Source: Ptychodera flava
Taxonomy: Eukaryota; Hemichordata; Enteropneusta; Ptychoderidae
Assembly (NCBI RefSeq): GCF_041260155.1
Contig: NC_091938.1
Location: 13,297,428 to 13,361,427 of the forward strand
Direction: 5' to 3'
DNA: 64,000 nt
This document shows positions 23,601 to 35,900 of the stretch, piece after piece (position 1 is the stretch's first letter; the number at the start of each line of letters is the position of its first letter). The notes beneath the pieces were generated by a model that saw only the letters and a program-made list of their open reading frames with translations, was not told the DNA's origin and did no database searches. Both the position numbers and the translations under genes were made by a program.

Positions 23601-26600
23601 AGCTGTCAGACGAGCGGTTTTGATGAAATAAATTTTTGACCAAAAATGACAAAAAAATTCCTTAAAAATACAGATTTGCTTATTTCATCACAATTTGAAC
23701 AAATCCAAGTTGGGCTATCCCTAGGGACCTGTATACCAAATATCAAAGCTGTCAGACGAGCGGTTTTGATGAAATAAATTTTTGACCAAAAATGACAAAA
23801 AAATTCCTTAAAAATACAGATTGGCTTATTTCATTACATTTTGAACAAATCCAAGTTGGGCTATCCCTAGGGACCTGTATACCAAATATCAAAGCTGTCA
23901 GACGAGCGGTTTTGATGAAATAATTTTTGACCAAAAATGACAAAAAAATTCCTTAAAAATACAGATTTGCTTATTTCATCACAATTTGAACAAATCAAAG
24001 TTGGGCTATCCCTTGGGACCTGTATACCAAATATCAAAGCTGTCAGACAAGCGGTTTTGATGAAATAAATTTTTGACCAAAAATGACAAAAAAATTCCTT
24101 AAAAATACAGATTTGCATATTTCATCACAATTTGAACAAATCCAAGTTGGGTTATCGCTAGGGACCTGTATACCAAATATCAAAGCTGTCTGACCAGCGG
24201 TTATGAAGAAGGAGATTTTTTACCGAAAACGCCTTTTTTGGCACTAATTTGCATATTTTTGGCAATGACAATTTCATTTGAACAAAATCTCATCTACAGC
24301 CCATCATCCATGTACACACCAAATATCAAGATGAAATGTGCAGCGGTTTGGAGTTTTTGATGTTGACGGACAGACATACAGACATACAGACATACAGACA
24401 TACAGACATACATACATACAGACATTTTCCTAGCCTATAAGAATAGCTTCCATTGCCATATATACATATGGCTATGGGAGCTAAAAAATCATTGTAAAAT
24501 CCCTTTTTCATATCTATCTATACAAAATTTTGAAGTGCAAACTAATAGATAGTTTAAAGGGTAATCTTTAGATTGAGATTCGTGGGTAGATTCCATTCAC
24601 TGGTTGTGAGCTACTAAAATACTTATGGACCATTAAAAGCTAGCAGACATGTCGAGATGATGTGCCATGCTGGAGGAATGCCCTTTGGTAATCAGAAACA
24701 CAACGGTGTTCCACACATTCCAATGTTACAAGTTTGACAACAGTAAGTGTACCAGCCTATAACCTCACAGACACAAAAACTCATCGCTATGTCCTGTGAG
24801 TGCATGAGCAATGATTAGCATTGTAAACTAAATATTGAGGGATTTTGAAGAAAGATTTTAAATACACTTACATATAAGCTTATGACATAGCTATATTAAG
24901 CAACAATAGAAAAAAAACTTTAAAATCACACTGAAAAAAATTAGTTCACAACATGGTGGGAACCATTATCTGCTTTGTCTAAATTGGATACACACAATGC
25001 CAACAATGTTAACCAAACGATTGATCATTTTAAAAGTTTAAAATTTTTCACATTAAACACAGGTACATATAAACTGAAGGACTGAGAAAAAGATAATTCA
25101 TGACGTGAGAACAGCTGCAAACTCATTCTGTTGTTGAGCACAGACCCTGTCTCTCTAGAGTATACGGGTGCAGCCATATGAAGATTTTTGACCTTACAAA
25201 GAAGTGCACAGTGAAAAAATAGAATAAAACTTTAATCAGTCTCAGCAAACACAAAAGGCATGCAACTCTGGAATTTCAATGTCAATGGAATAAAACCAAG
25301 GGTAAATTCTTCCTTCAATGATTCATAAAACCACCTTTTATGAGTTTTTGAAGGTCATGTGAGTTGAAGTGTGTATCTTTACTGATAACATGAGTGGTGG
25401 GTTTTGCTTCCATGTTTCTAATCAAAGGAAAAAATTTAAAGCCAAATGAAATTCTCTTTGGAAAACAAAGGACTCCAGCGGATAGATTTGTAATTTAGCA
25501 ATATCAAATAATTAACCATCAAACACAGAAAATGGTAAATTTTTGGCCGGATAGGTGAAATTATAGTTACAAGGTCACTGTAGAGGTGGAAATCAATGTT
25601 GGTTTTTTGTTTGCTGAAATCACAGTCAAGGTATCGTGGTGTACAGTATGTGAGATATAGGGCAAGCATTATCTTGCTTGGACAGAAAAATTTGGAAAGT
25701 GTCCTGCCTGGACGTCTGATGGTAATTTTTCCAATTACATGTAATGTATTGTTCTCTATTGCTTAAACTTCTCATGATAAACTTTTTTTCACCAGAACTT
25801 TACATTAATAAGTAATTCATTGACATGAAACAAAATCCTGAAACTTACTGTTTCTATGAAAGATTTGTGATATTAAATTCCACTTTCAACATGTCTATGC
25901 ACTAGGTATAAGTTTTTTCGAAATTTTTTTCAAACTCCAATTTTAATACTGAATTTTGTTTTCAGCAAGCAACTATTCGTAAGGCATATCAATGGACCTC
26001 TTATTTGTAGATTGAGTAATGTAATCATGATATTTAACTGAAATTAAACTAAAACATGAGATGTGTCTGCTCATTTTTGCACTACAGGGCCAAAACAGTT
26101 CAATGTAAAGTTGAAAATAGTGACTGAAATAATTATGTGACAATCTGCTATTATAGTAAAAAAGACATTTCATGGCTGCACACTCTTTGTGTCAAATAAG
26201 ACAAAAGAGGATTCAATACTATTGTTTGTTTTATCATTGAGAAATGAAGAAATTTTGTCGTCACATGTGAAAACCCACTGTTTAAAGCCATATCCTGTCC
26301 TTTGACCTTGGACAATGCAGTGTTCTATTTAATTTTCATAATCACAGATACCCTTGTAGATAAAATACAGCAACATCTCAGTACTAAGGTCAAGCCAGTC
26401 ACGTTCAAACTGTGGAAAGCCTAAATTACATCAAAGAAGGCAATTTTCCTGTGTTAGACTTTATTCAAACATTTGATATATTTTACTTTTTACTGCAGTT
26501 GGTATTTATTTATAACAAAACTTTAAATTACTTGCATGCTGTCAGTATTTTACATGTACAAAAATGACAGCATACTTTGAGGAAAATTTCCCAAAAGTCC

Positions 26601-27734
26601 TTCTCAAAAACTTAAATTTATGTTGAATTCATGAGATGGTACTGCCAGTAATTAACTAATTTGGCTACATAGAAAACCATGCATTTTATATAGTACATGT
26701 ATGTACATGTATAAAAACGGCCATTGATCTCAAAATGTTAAACCAATACTTTCCCGTTTTGTTTAACCTAAGACCCACAAAAAAGCCCCTATGGGCCCAA
26801 GGTCCAACCAGTATTATATCAAACTCTTGTACTTTTTACTACATGCAGGTTTTTTCTCAGTTTTCCTATCTATCCTCAAAACTATTGATAATAATAACAT
26901 TACAAAAGTATGACCTATATCTAAAACAATACGGTACGAAATGAGAGAAGAAAACTCCACAGCCATACATGTACTGTACATCATTTAAAACAATTATAAT
27001 GGTTGTTATGCGTGCAGGCATGTGTGTTGTTACCTGGTTGAGGGTGCTGCCAGAAACAGCACACAGACCTGTACACAAAGATAAAAGAATGGTAGTGTGA
27101 TCTCGACAAGATTGAGAACACCTTGTCTACTATCTGTCCCTCATATGGTACAAAACCGAGGTAATACAGACAATATACTAGACTACAGTGCATCACAGTA
27201 TACAGCATAAGAGTCCACACTGAAGCTGAGTACGTCAACTGACAACAGAAGACTGTATTTATCTGTGGAGTAGATACGCTGTACAGGCAGCTGACAAAGA
27301 TAAAAGTGGACCTTGTACCGCCAAAGCAGAGGTTCACTGTGTGCAAATTCCGCTTGATGTTTATCTAACCACTGGACATATTTCCGTTGTTAATATTACC
27401 TTCTGTTGGTCATCTCTTCTTTGTTCTCCAGGCTTTTCTCCGTCATCTTTTCCTTCTCCTCCTTCTGCCTCCTCCGCAGCAAATCCATCAGGTTGTTGAT
27501 GAAGAAGTTGGTCTGGAGTTGGGAGACGTCGCCCTTGTGCAGCTGAAACGGCTTCCTGCATGTTGGGCACCTGAGGGTCTTATTCTTGGCCACCAGCGGA
27601 ATCAGACAGTACTCGCAGAACGTGTGGAGACACGGCAGGGTTTTCGGAGTTCGGAACTGACTGTAACAAATGGTACAGGTCAGGAAATCCTCTCCGATTT
27701 CATCCAGCAGTTGGGTGGATATTCCAGCGGCCAT
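20687..27734 (-). CDS. B-box-less TRIM-NHL protein, two exons, 652 aa
   Basis: Exon 1 (27734-27400) encodes a RING (C20, C23, C35, H37, C40, C43, C56, C59) and a charged helix. Exon 2 (22310-20687) encodes a coiled coil (about 115-235), a filamin-type domain (about 288-382) and NHL repeats (383-652). The donor AGAAG|GTAATA and acceptor TTTTCAG|ATC join in phase (Asn-Arg-Arg-Ser-Arg-Ile), giving 1959 nt with no stop. No B-box lies between RING and coiled coil, and I see none in the 5.1 kb intron on this strand. TRIM2/3 relatives normally have one, as the neighbour at 10049 does. Exon 2 is noticeably GC-richer than its surroundings, which supports selection. Predicted role: cytoplasmic E3 ligase with an NHL propeller for substrate or RNA binding. 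Confidence 0.9.
22620..24240. repeat. Tandem array of about 146-bp units inside the intron of TRIM gene D
   Basis: Units contain TGTATACCAAATATCAAAGC, then TGTCAGACGAGCGGTTTTGA, then TTTTTGACCAAAAATGACAA. Clean copies begin near 23580, 23726, 23873, 24018 and 24166, spaced 145-148 bp. Leftward the units become more diverged (23434, 23292, then about 22680-22960). ATATACATATGGCTATGGGA occurs at about 23085 and again at about 24460, and GCTCCCATATAG (partial inverse) at about 22566, so the array sits inside a larger repeat. Confidence 0.85.
24364..24424. repeat. (GACATACA)n microsatellite
   Basis: Eight-base units of GACATACA adjoin the end of the 146-bp array, with a short CATA tail. Confidence 0.9.
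24490..27399. other. Remainder of the TRIM gene D intron; nothing else recognised
   Basis: AT-rich intron sequence. No B-box exon, repeat or RNA gene was seen on either strand. Confidence 0.4.
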
Positions 27735-30700
27735 GACAGCCAGGCGCTATGGCTCTGGTTTTTTTCCCCCAATATTACACTGGGCATGGGTAAATATTAA
27801 GTGTTGAACTCTGACCTCGGTCTGTTTACCGACTGTTACACACCCATGTTTCAAGTACCCTAGCAAAAGATATAATGCCTGATACCGGGTAATAAAGTAC
27901 ACACTGCACATGCATGACATGCAGGATGCTACTATAGTATATGAAACTTTCTAAAGACAGGAAAGACATTTTAAAAATCTTCCTGTGTTTGAAAATGACA
28001 TATGTACATGAAACTTTTTTGCTTGTATACTACCAATAAAAAAATCTGACAGAACTGACAGACAACAAAAAAGACTAATAGTAAAGATACTGTTGACTTG
28101 AAAAATAAATATATACACCAATCGTCCTGAAAACTTCCAAAATTCCTTTTCACTCCACAGTGTCTTCTCTGTTAGCAGGAAATACAGTAGATTTGGTGAG
28201 GCATACACTCTCAGCCAATTGGATTTCACTATACAACTGTCACTTTTTTTATTATGCAGGGTAAATGATCTCTCCTATCTTGACCGTGATTGGCTGATTT
28301 TATCAACTGCAATCCACTGCTGCTTATTACAATATATTGTTTAATTTACAAAAGAACACATATCTCAAATTAGTCAATTGGAATAACAAAGCTTTGAATT
28401 AATCAAGCTATACATTTGTCTTTACAACTCAGAATCTTGTGTTTCAGATTCTTGTTTGAAGTGGTTTCAGACAGCAATTGTGAAATTTATGACTTTCAAA
28501 CCTGATTGGGTGAAACTAATAAAACTGGCAGAATGACCATAAGGTCGACGGCTGTCATTGTCATGACAACTTGGCACCTGATGTGGCCCCCAACCCCCTC
28601 TGCTCTCAATGAACTGGTCCACTTGCATGGAACTGTGCCAAGAATGTGGTATGGTTACTGTTATCTGCTGATTCACAAATATGGTACGTGGTGTAACTAA
28701 GAAGAGGACGAGCTCAGCACTGGTAGATATCTCACCGGGTTTGAGAAGTTACTGTACAATTACCAACCTCTCTGCTAGACATGGGGATGGACAACTTTCC
28801 CAGCAGGACAAAGGAAATGAATTCCATCGTCCTCATCATGCTGCCATCCCTCTCTAACTGCACAAAATACGGTATTCCAATTGTTTCTATCAGGAATATA
28901 GAACGCGCCATATTTACTCAGGGGTGAGCATACAGGTCAATGCCTACCAGTACCAGGCATCTGCATCACTCGATAACTGACTTCTGCTACCAGGACAGAA
29001 TAAAACACATTTGTCAATGATATTTGTACAGCCAAAATGAAATGTCTAAAAATGATAATTTACAGCTTAGATTTATTAGGTTTGTGTTTGGTTTGCTGAT
29101 AGAAATCTTCATTGACAAATATTGATCATGAATAGAAGTTCCATGAAAATTAGAGCACTATGCCTCCACTGATGGCATTGTCATAAATAAGAGAATTTTT
29201 CAATGAGGTTCATCAGTCAGAAATAATAGGTACAGATATCAGGTGACATATTTCATTCATACTTCAAATAATTAGTTTTCACATTCTGAATAATACCAGC
29301 ATTTCATGCTTACATTGAGTGTCTCCATCAAATTGAAAATATTTCAAAATTGATACATATGTGGAAGCTATTTACACATCTGTGCTTTATCTCAACTCTT
29401 TACACCTGACTCTGTTTGAAGTATTAATCAGAAACTCCATGAGGTGTAATTTGTCTTTCATAAATATTGATTATATAGCAGTATCTGGAACAGTTACAGG
29501 CGGCTGCCATTACAATACTAGCGGGACCCACTCTGGTATGAGTAATCTTTATGGCTGCCATATAAGTAGACAGCTGAAATCACTCATTCTGGATAAAGAG
29601 GAACAACAAGCAAAATGTTTTGCAACTCTAGTTTCACTTTGCTTCTTAGAGTTTATTTTCAGTGATATTTGTCCTTTTGACACGTACTTTTCAATAAATG
29701 ATAACAGAGTTTAAATAGTAAATATCTTGCCAAGTGGTATTCACAGAAGTAATAGCATGTGACTATGTACAAACATTTCTTAAGTGTAGGAAAAAAAATT
29801 GCACACCTGTACATATATTTACAAATAAAATCAAGATGGCATGTAACTTGCACACCCCTGTTCACAAAATGGAACAATCTTTCTCCAGCCTTGGAAGATT
29901 GACCTTGGGAACACAGGAACAAGGTTGACATCTCTCAGTTTCTATGATACACTGAAGTCATCAGAAAAAGCAAATATTTGAGAATTTCATAAAAAAACTT
30001 CATGATTAAAAGAGACCATCTTGTAGAAGATTTGTCTTTGTCTAATTACTTCATCTTAGTGGCTTATATGAGAGATATCGCTTAGAGAGGCCTTACATAA
30101 CCTTTTAGCTCTGATGTTGACCCGGTTTTCATGAAAACGAAAAACATTGAACAATGTCACAAGATTTTTCTTCATGGAATTTCTAAAATGCAGTAGTTAT
30201 GAAAAGAAAATTACCAAACAGCTCAAAAACAAAGAGGAAAAGAAAAAAAGGAAATATGAGCCAAGAAAACTCTGATAATGAAAATGGCATTTACATGTAT
30301 GTTCCCGTACATTGTATTTATATATCAGTTCTTGTACCTCACATATGACATAGAGTAAATAAAATCTTCAATGAGTAACAACATCCTTGAATTTGTCACA
30401 GACTTGAAAACCTTGGTGTGGCAAATTACTTTGACCTTCCTCATACAAATATTTTTCAACATTCTAATGAAATAAACAATAATGAATGGGAGAAAACTCG
30501 GCACTTTTGACTACAAATCTTTGTCAGACGGATGGGAAAAATGTTTGAAGAACATTTTTGCACTACTGTACAAATCTTTGTTGTGTGATGACTGATCAAT
30601 CAGTTTTTTCATTTACATTCTTTGTATTTTGTCACATGATTTGAAAATCAACATGTTGAGTCTGGTTGAGCTGACCCTGGCAACTTATAAATTCATTTTT

Positions 30701-32904
30701 TTTACAGTTCATGTCCCTAAATTCAAAATGAAAATTATGAGTAAAAATTTGAAAACAGTGCACATAGAAAACCAATTATTATTCAAATTTGCTCAGAGCA
30801 ACGAGCAGTGTAAATACATTTATAGCTCTTCACACAAGCTGGGACGGAAACATAGTGAGCACTTTCAATGGCAATGAGTTGAATTTGCGAGCAAATCAGA
30901 TTCTGTAAAGATTCTGAGCAAATTTAATCATGATAGCTTTCCCAAAATTACACTGCAGTATTATACTATCCTACGATAGCTTTTGTAGTGTAAATATGGC
31001 TCCAAATTTGTAATTTTACTTGGACATTACTGCCATCCATACATACTTCTGTTTTATGAATGAATGATGGTGCTCAGTAAAAGGTATTCTCTTGAATTCT
31101 GAGAATTTCAAATACAAGAATCTTTTTGGACAAATTGTCAAAATTGTTAGCCAAAGCATTTCAACATAACAATAGTATATACATGAGCATACTATTTTCA
31201 GTGTAAAAATAAAAATAAATATACAAGTTAGTTGGTTAGTTCTTATAATCATCCAGGACAAACAAAAAAACCCAAAAGTGAGCACAATCTATGTCACATT
31301 TCTAGAAAAGAATTTCTGCTATAATAGAATGACAGTATTATGGTGCTTCCTAAACCAAAGTTGTACATTGCAAGCCAAGTTTTCAAGAATCTTTTTCATA
31401 AATATTACAAACCACAACAGATATACAATCTAGAGCAAACTATATACAGATGAAGTCGTTTCCTATTTACAGAAAATGGTCATACTGCACACTTGATAAA
31501 TAATTTTATAATTTCCTTTTCAATTCACGAAATCATCAATGTTATCACAGAGTTTTGATATAAAGCTGTGCAACTGGCAATCCCTTTTCACTTTGTCTTC
31601 ACACTTCCTTTGTTAGCTTTCAATAATTTGCCTAAATGATTGGTACGTTTCCACATTTAACTTTTCTGACATTTCAGAGAAATGACTTTCACAATCACGA
31701 TAGTTTTCTTTCTTTCAAACTCTTTTAAAAAATACCACTTTATAATTGTTTTTTATCGAGACAAATTATCCGGCAAAGAGATCAGTGATAGATTCAACAC
31801 ATCTGAAGCCAATCATTTTTAATGAAAACAATTCAGGTGTTCCTAGGGGAACCTCTCATAGCTTTAGAAATCAAAAGAACACCCTAGCATTATGTTGATT
31901 TGTACTCAGTATGAACCAAGTATACTTCACTCTTGCTGAAAAAATTATACATTTGGAATCTGTGTCAGTTTTGTCATGATTAACATTGTTTTACGACACA
32001 AACCGCTTACAGATGATAAGATGCATTCTTGGGGTAAACATCTACAAATGTACAGCATTTAAAAAGATTGATACATTTTTGTACAGAAATTGCATTATTG
32101 CTATTAGATATTGCCATTATTATGGATTTTTAACCCCAGGAAGTTGGAAAATTTCACACTGATGATCATAAAAAACTGAGATCACATAAAATGACATTTC
32201 TACCTTTTCTACACACTAGTTTGAAAATATTGTAAATTCTTGAATGCTGGACATTGCTATTGAGATTATTACAGACAAAAGAAGGCTGAAAATTTCAGCT
32301 TTTCACATGCCAACATTAATACAACTGAATTTCAAACTAAAATATTCCTTCATTACCTGGACTTCGAAGAGTTAAATTACTTCTACTCGTATCACTCCTG
32401 TTTTAAAACTGACAGCGAGAGTTCCCGCAGAAATAACATCGCCACAGCAAATTAACGTCACTTATTCTTGTAACTGTATAACTGACTATGAACTCATAAT
32501 AGCAGTAGATTTGGTATGGCTTCATTTTACAAGACAACAATAATAAATAACCACCTCTGTTCTACTGCATGATGAACACACATGAACAAAGTCAAATCTA
32601 CAGTTTACATGATTTTTGTGATACTCATAGCTGCTCCACACTGGATGCTTGAAAATTTTCCTTTGCATCAACTGCACTCCACTTCTGCTCTGACCTGCAT
32701 TTCTGAACTCAACACCTCTAACTTGGAACTGTTGTGGATACATCTCAAGCTTGGAGAGATTGCAGATAGCATTTCCGTTCGCTATTCTGCCAATAATGCA
32801 TTCACTACTATGACACAACACATGGGTACACAATATCTACTTCTACAAACACACCAAATATTCAAACTCCTTAACATCCTTCATGAGGAAATAAAAGTAA
32901 AATG
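27735..32904. other. About 5 kb with no gene that I can support
   Basis: It lies between the start of TRIM gene D (divergent side) and the 3' end of TPGS1. Open frames such as 29361-29714 and 28467-28676 lack domains and have the AT-rich codon look of chance. The stretch near 32905 should hold the TPGS1 3' UTR. No clear repeat was recognised. Confidence 0.4.
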
Positions 32905-35900
32905 CTAGTCATCCTCAGCATCGTCATCCTCATCCTCATCATCATCGTCATCATCATCATCGTCTTCATCATCGTCATCATCATCACTGTCATCTTTGCT
33001 GTCGGATTCATGCATAGAGTACACTAAAGATTCTTCCTTAAGACCTCGCACTAGCAAAGGAGCCTACAGGACAGAATATGGTGACAGATGAACACATAAA
33101 AAATTCCCAAAAGCAAAGCTTTTCAAAACATGAATGGTCTGGCGAACAGCAATGGCAGACAAACCTCTTTTTTGGTAATCTGCCTGAGTTCCATCAATTT
33201 TTTTTCCAATTGCACAGACATTGACAAATACTTTCTACTGAAATTTATCACTATTCAAAAAAGTCTACAACATTACCACATACTTATCTAGTGACCAAAA
33301 AGTCTAACATGAAATACACGTTTCTTCATAAATATCTTAACACATCACAACCTATACTTTTTCAAGACTCAAATACAACAGGAAAATATGCTATGCTATA
33401 AAGACATTACAATCTTGTAATTATGTTTCTCATGACTTTGGGATTTTACAAGCCAGTTTTCTGAAATCCCATCATTGTTATCACTAAAACTATGTTTGAC
33501 ACCACAATGACAACAGAACCTACGATATACATTCAGTATATTCTCTGCTGTTTATGGTTATATACATGTCAAAATTTCACAGTGTGAGCAAATTTTCAAG
33601 AGGTTTGAGCTTCTGGCACGGTGGATAATCTAGAAGCGGCTCGCACAGCACATGCTTTCCTTAACAGAAATGTTTCTGCTGAACAAAGACACAATCACAT
33701 GAAAAGAGCTACAAGTACTTCTACAACTACTGTTGTTGGGACAGACAGATTGTCTGAAGGATTCAATTTTCATAGTTCATTTCTTTAAAAAGAATTGAGC
33801 AAATCCATTAATCCTGAATTGCAGACATATGAGTCATCATAATATTCTCTGAGGTAATATGCAGTGATAAAACAGCTGCATGATCCGACCTTTACTATAT
33901 TTGATAATTTGTCTCGAGATAAAAATGTCAGTATAAAACTGTCAATTTAAAGATATGACTTGCATCCCAAGCAATCCATACAGTAACTCAACTCAACCCT
34001 ATGTTGGTCATATTCAGTCATATTCTACACTGATGTGTGGACTTTGCTAGTGATGCTATGATGACATATGCGATCTGAGTTCATATGAGAAAACACCCAA
34101 ATGTGACATTTTGAAAAGAAAAATGTTTTTCAAACGAAACGTTTCTGATTTGATCCTAAACTAAATTTCATTTGTCAACTTTGTATGGAATCAAAGATGG
34201 AGGTCATTGCACTACGCTATTGAACTTGTCTTTTAACTTCCTTCTCAGTACAAGTTCCAGTATATGAACATTCCATCTTAGGAACTTAAAATTCACTGTG
34301 CAATTACAAATTTCTCCAAAATGTAATGGCTTTTTTACTTCTTTTGCATGATCTGTACATAATTTTCATGATCAAACAAAATTTGACAACTGCCGTTGAA
34401 ATAATATATTACAAAAAGACAATATCACTTGAATCTCTGAGAGATATTAATATGCAGCGCACATCAGACAAGTATCTTCAGAATTTCTGCAAGAGAACAC
34501 CACATTTTGGACCTCAAATTTCAGGCAGAAGTTTAAGAATACACCCACCAGGCTTTCAAGCATATTCTACATGGCTGAAGAGAATTATGTACTTTATAAC
34601 CCTATGGTTGTGTTCTAGGTGGAACAGGTTTATGACAGGAAAAAAATTATCATTATTGTAGAAAAGATAATGAAATTATTGTTAAAAGAAGGGATACTCT
34701 TATGTTAATGAAGTCAGTCAATTTCTTAGTGTGACAGTTGCATAAAATTGAATGCTATGAAAGAAATTCAAAAATCAAAAAAATAATTCTTATTGCGAGT
34801 TGTTAGCTGCTGTATAAACACCCGTAGGAAATTAAAAGCATTGTCGGTATGGAAACAAAATTGGGAAGCTGTGTTGTTAAGGGAAACAGCACCTGTTAAG
34901 CCGAACCTCTGTGGCATCGTGGCTGCATGTGCTTAAACTCACTTCAAAGTTTTCACCTTGAGTTGGATGGAAAAAAAATAAACAAACAAATAAAACACAC
35001 TTGGAGGTTAGTACTTCATGGTGCATGGTAATTTTACAGCTTTCATTGCTTGCCTGCTGTGTTTTACATTTATTGTCTGAAATTGTCAGCCAAAATATGT
35101 GCATTAGAAGCTGTAATGTCACTAAGTTTACTTAGAAAATAATTTCTCCCAGTTACAAAGCACTTTCTATGATTATGTATGAAGGGGAAATTATACCTTT
35201 TCTTCATCCTCTACAATTTTTTAAATTTTAGTTTTTGCAACTTTTGTTATGTTTCTGTGCCCTAAACAAAATTTCTACTTCGCCTTTTCATTCAAATCAA
35301 AGTTCAGAGACACAGCACAGTGAAAATTTGCAGCATTGTGTTGAAAACACAATAGAAAAGATAGCTGTCATACTGTAGTGTTTATCATTTTGAACTAGAA
35401 TAAATAGCAAGGAAGTTCGACAGACCATACATTCATTTCTTATGCTAACTTCGTTTCTGTGTTGTTTTCAATGATGGCTTTATTACCACTGCATTACAGT
35501 CTCTTTAAAATTTTAATGGAATTTTCAGAACATCAGTAACATAAGCGGAGTATTTTTTCATATCATTCTTTGTCAAGATGTGATAATACTGAGATATATT
35601 AATACTCACTGATTGCTACTGTCAGTGAACATTTATATATTAATATATGTGCAGCAACGTCACTGATTACATTTCAAAATTCTGAATTTTTTTGAAGATT
35701 TGAAGAAAACTAGGATCATGAGTGTTGCTGCTTTGTCTTTGTGACATTACAGCTTCAATTCATTGCAAACTCAAACTCTTTCATTTCAGGACATGAACGG
35801 ACAGAGTTTTACATTCACTCATCAAATCAAATGAAAGAAACAAGCAATGGCAAATGGAACCAATAATGTACCCAGCAATGAAAGCGTAACACAGCAAACA

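Noticed and set aside
22620-24240. Possible CRISPR-like array
   Set aside because: Units are about 146 bp and contiguous, with no unique spacers, in an animal intron; it is an ordinary tandem satellite.
29361-29714. Plus-strand open frame of 117 codons
   Set aside because: No domain, no splice partner and no homologous copy in the window.
32582-32908. Plus-strand open frame of 108 codons opposite the TPGS1 3' end
   Set aside because: It overlaps the expected 3' UTR and stop of TPGS1 on the other strand and shows no domain.
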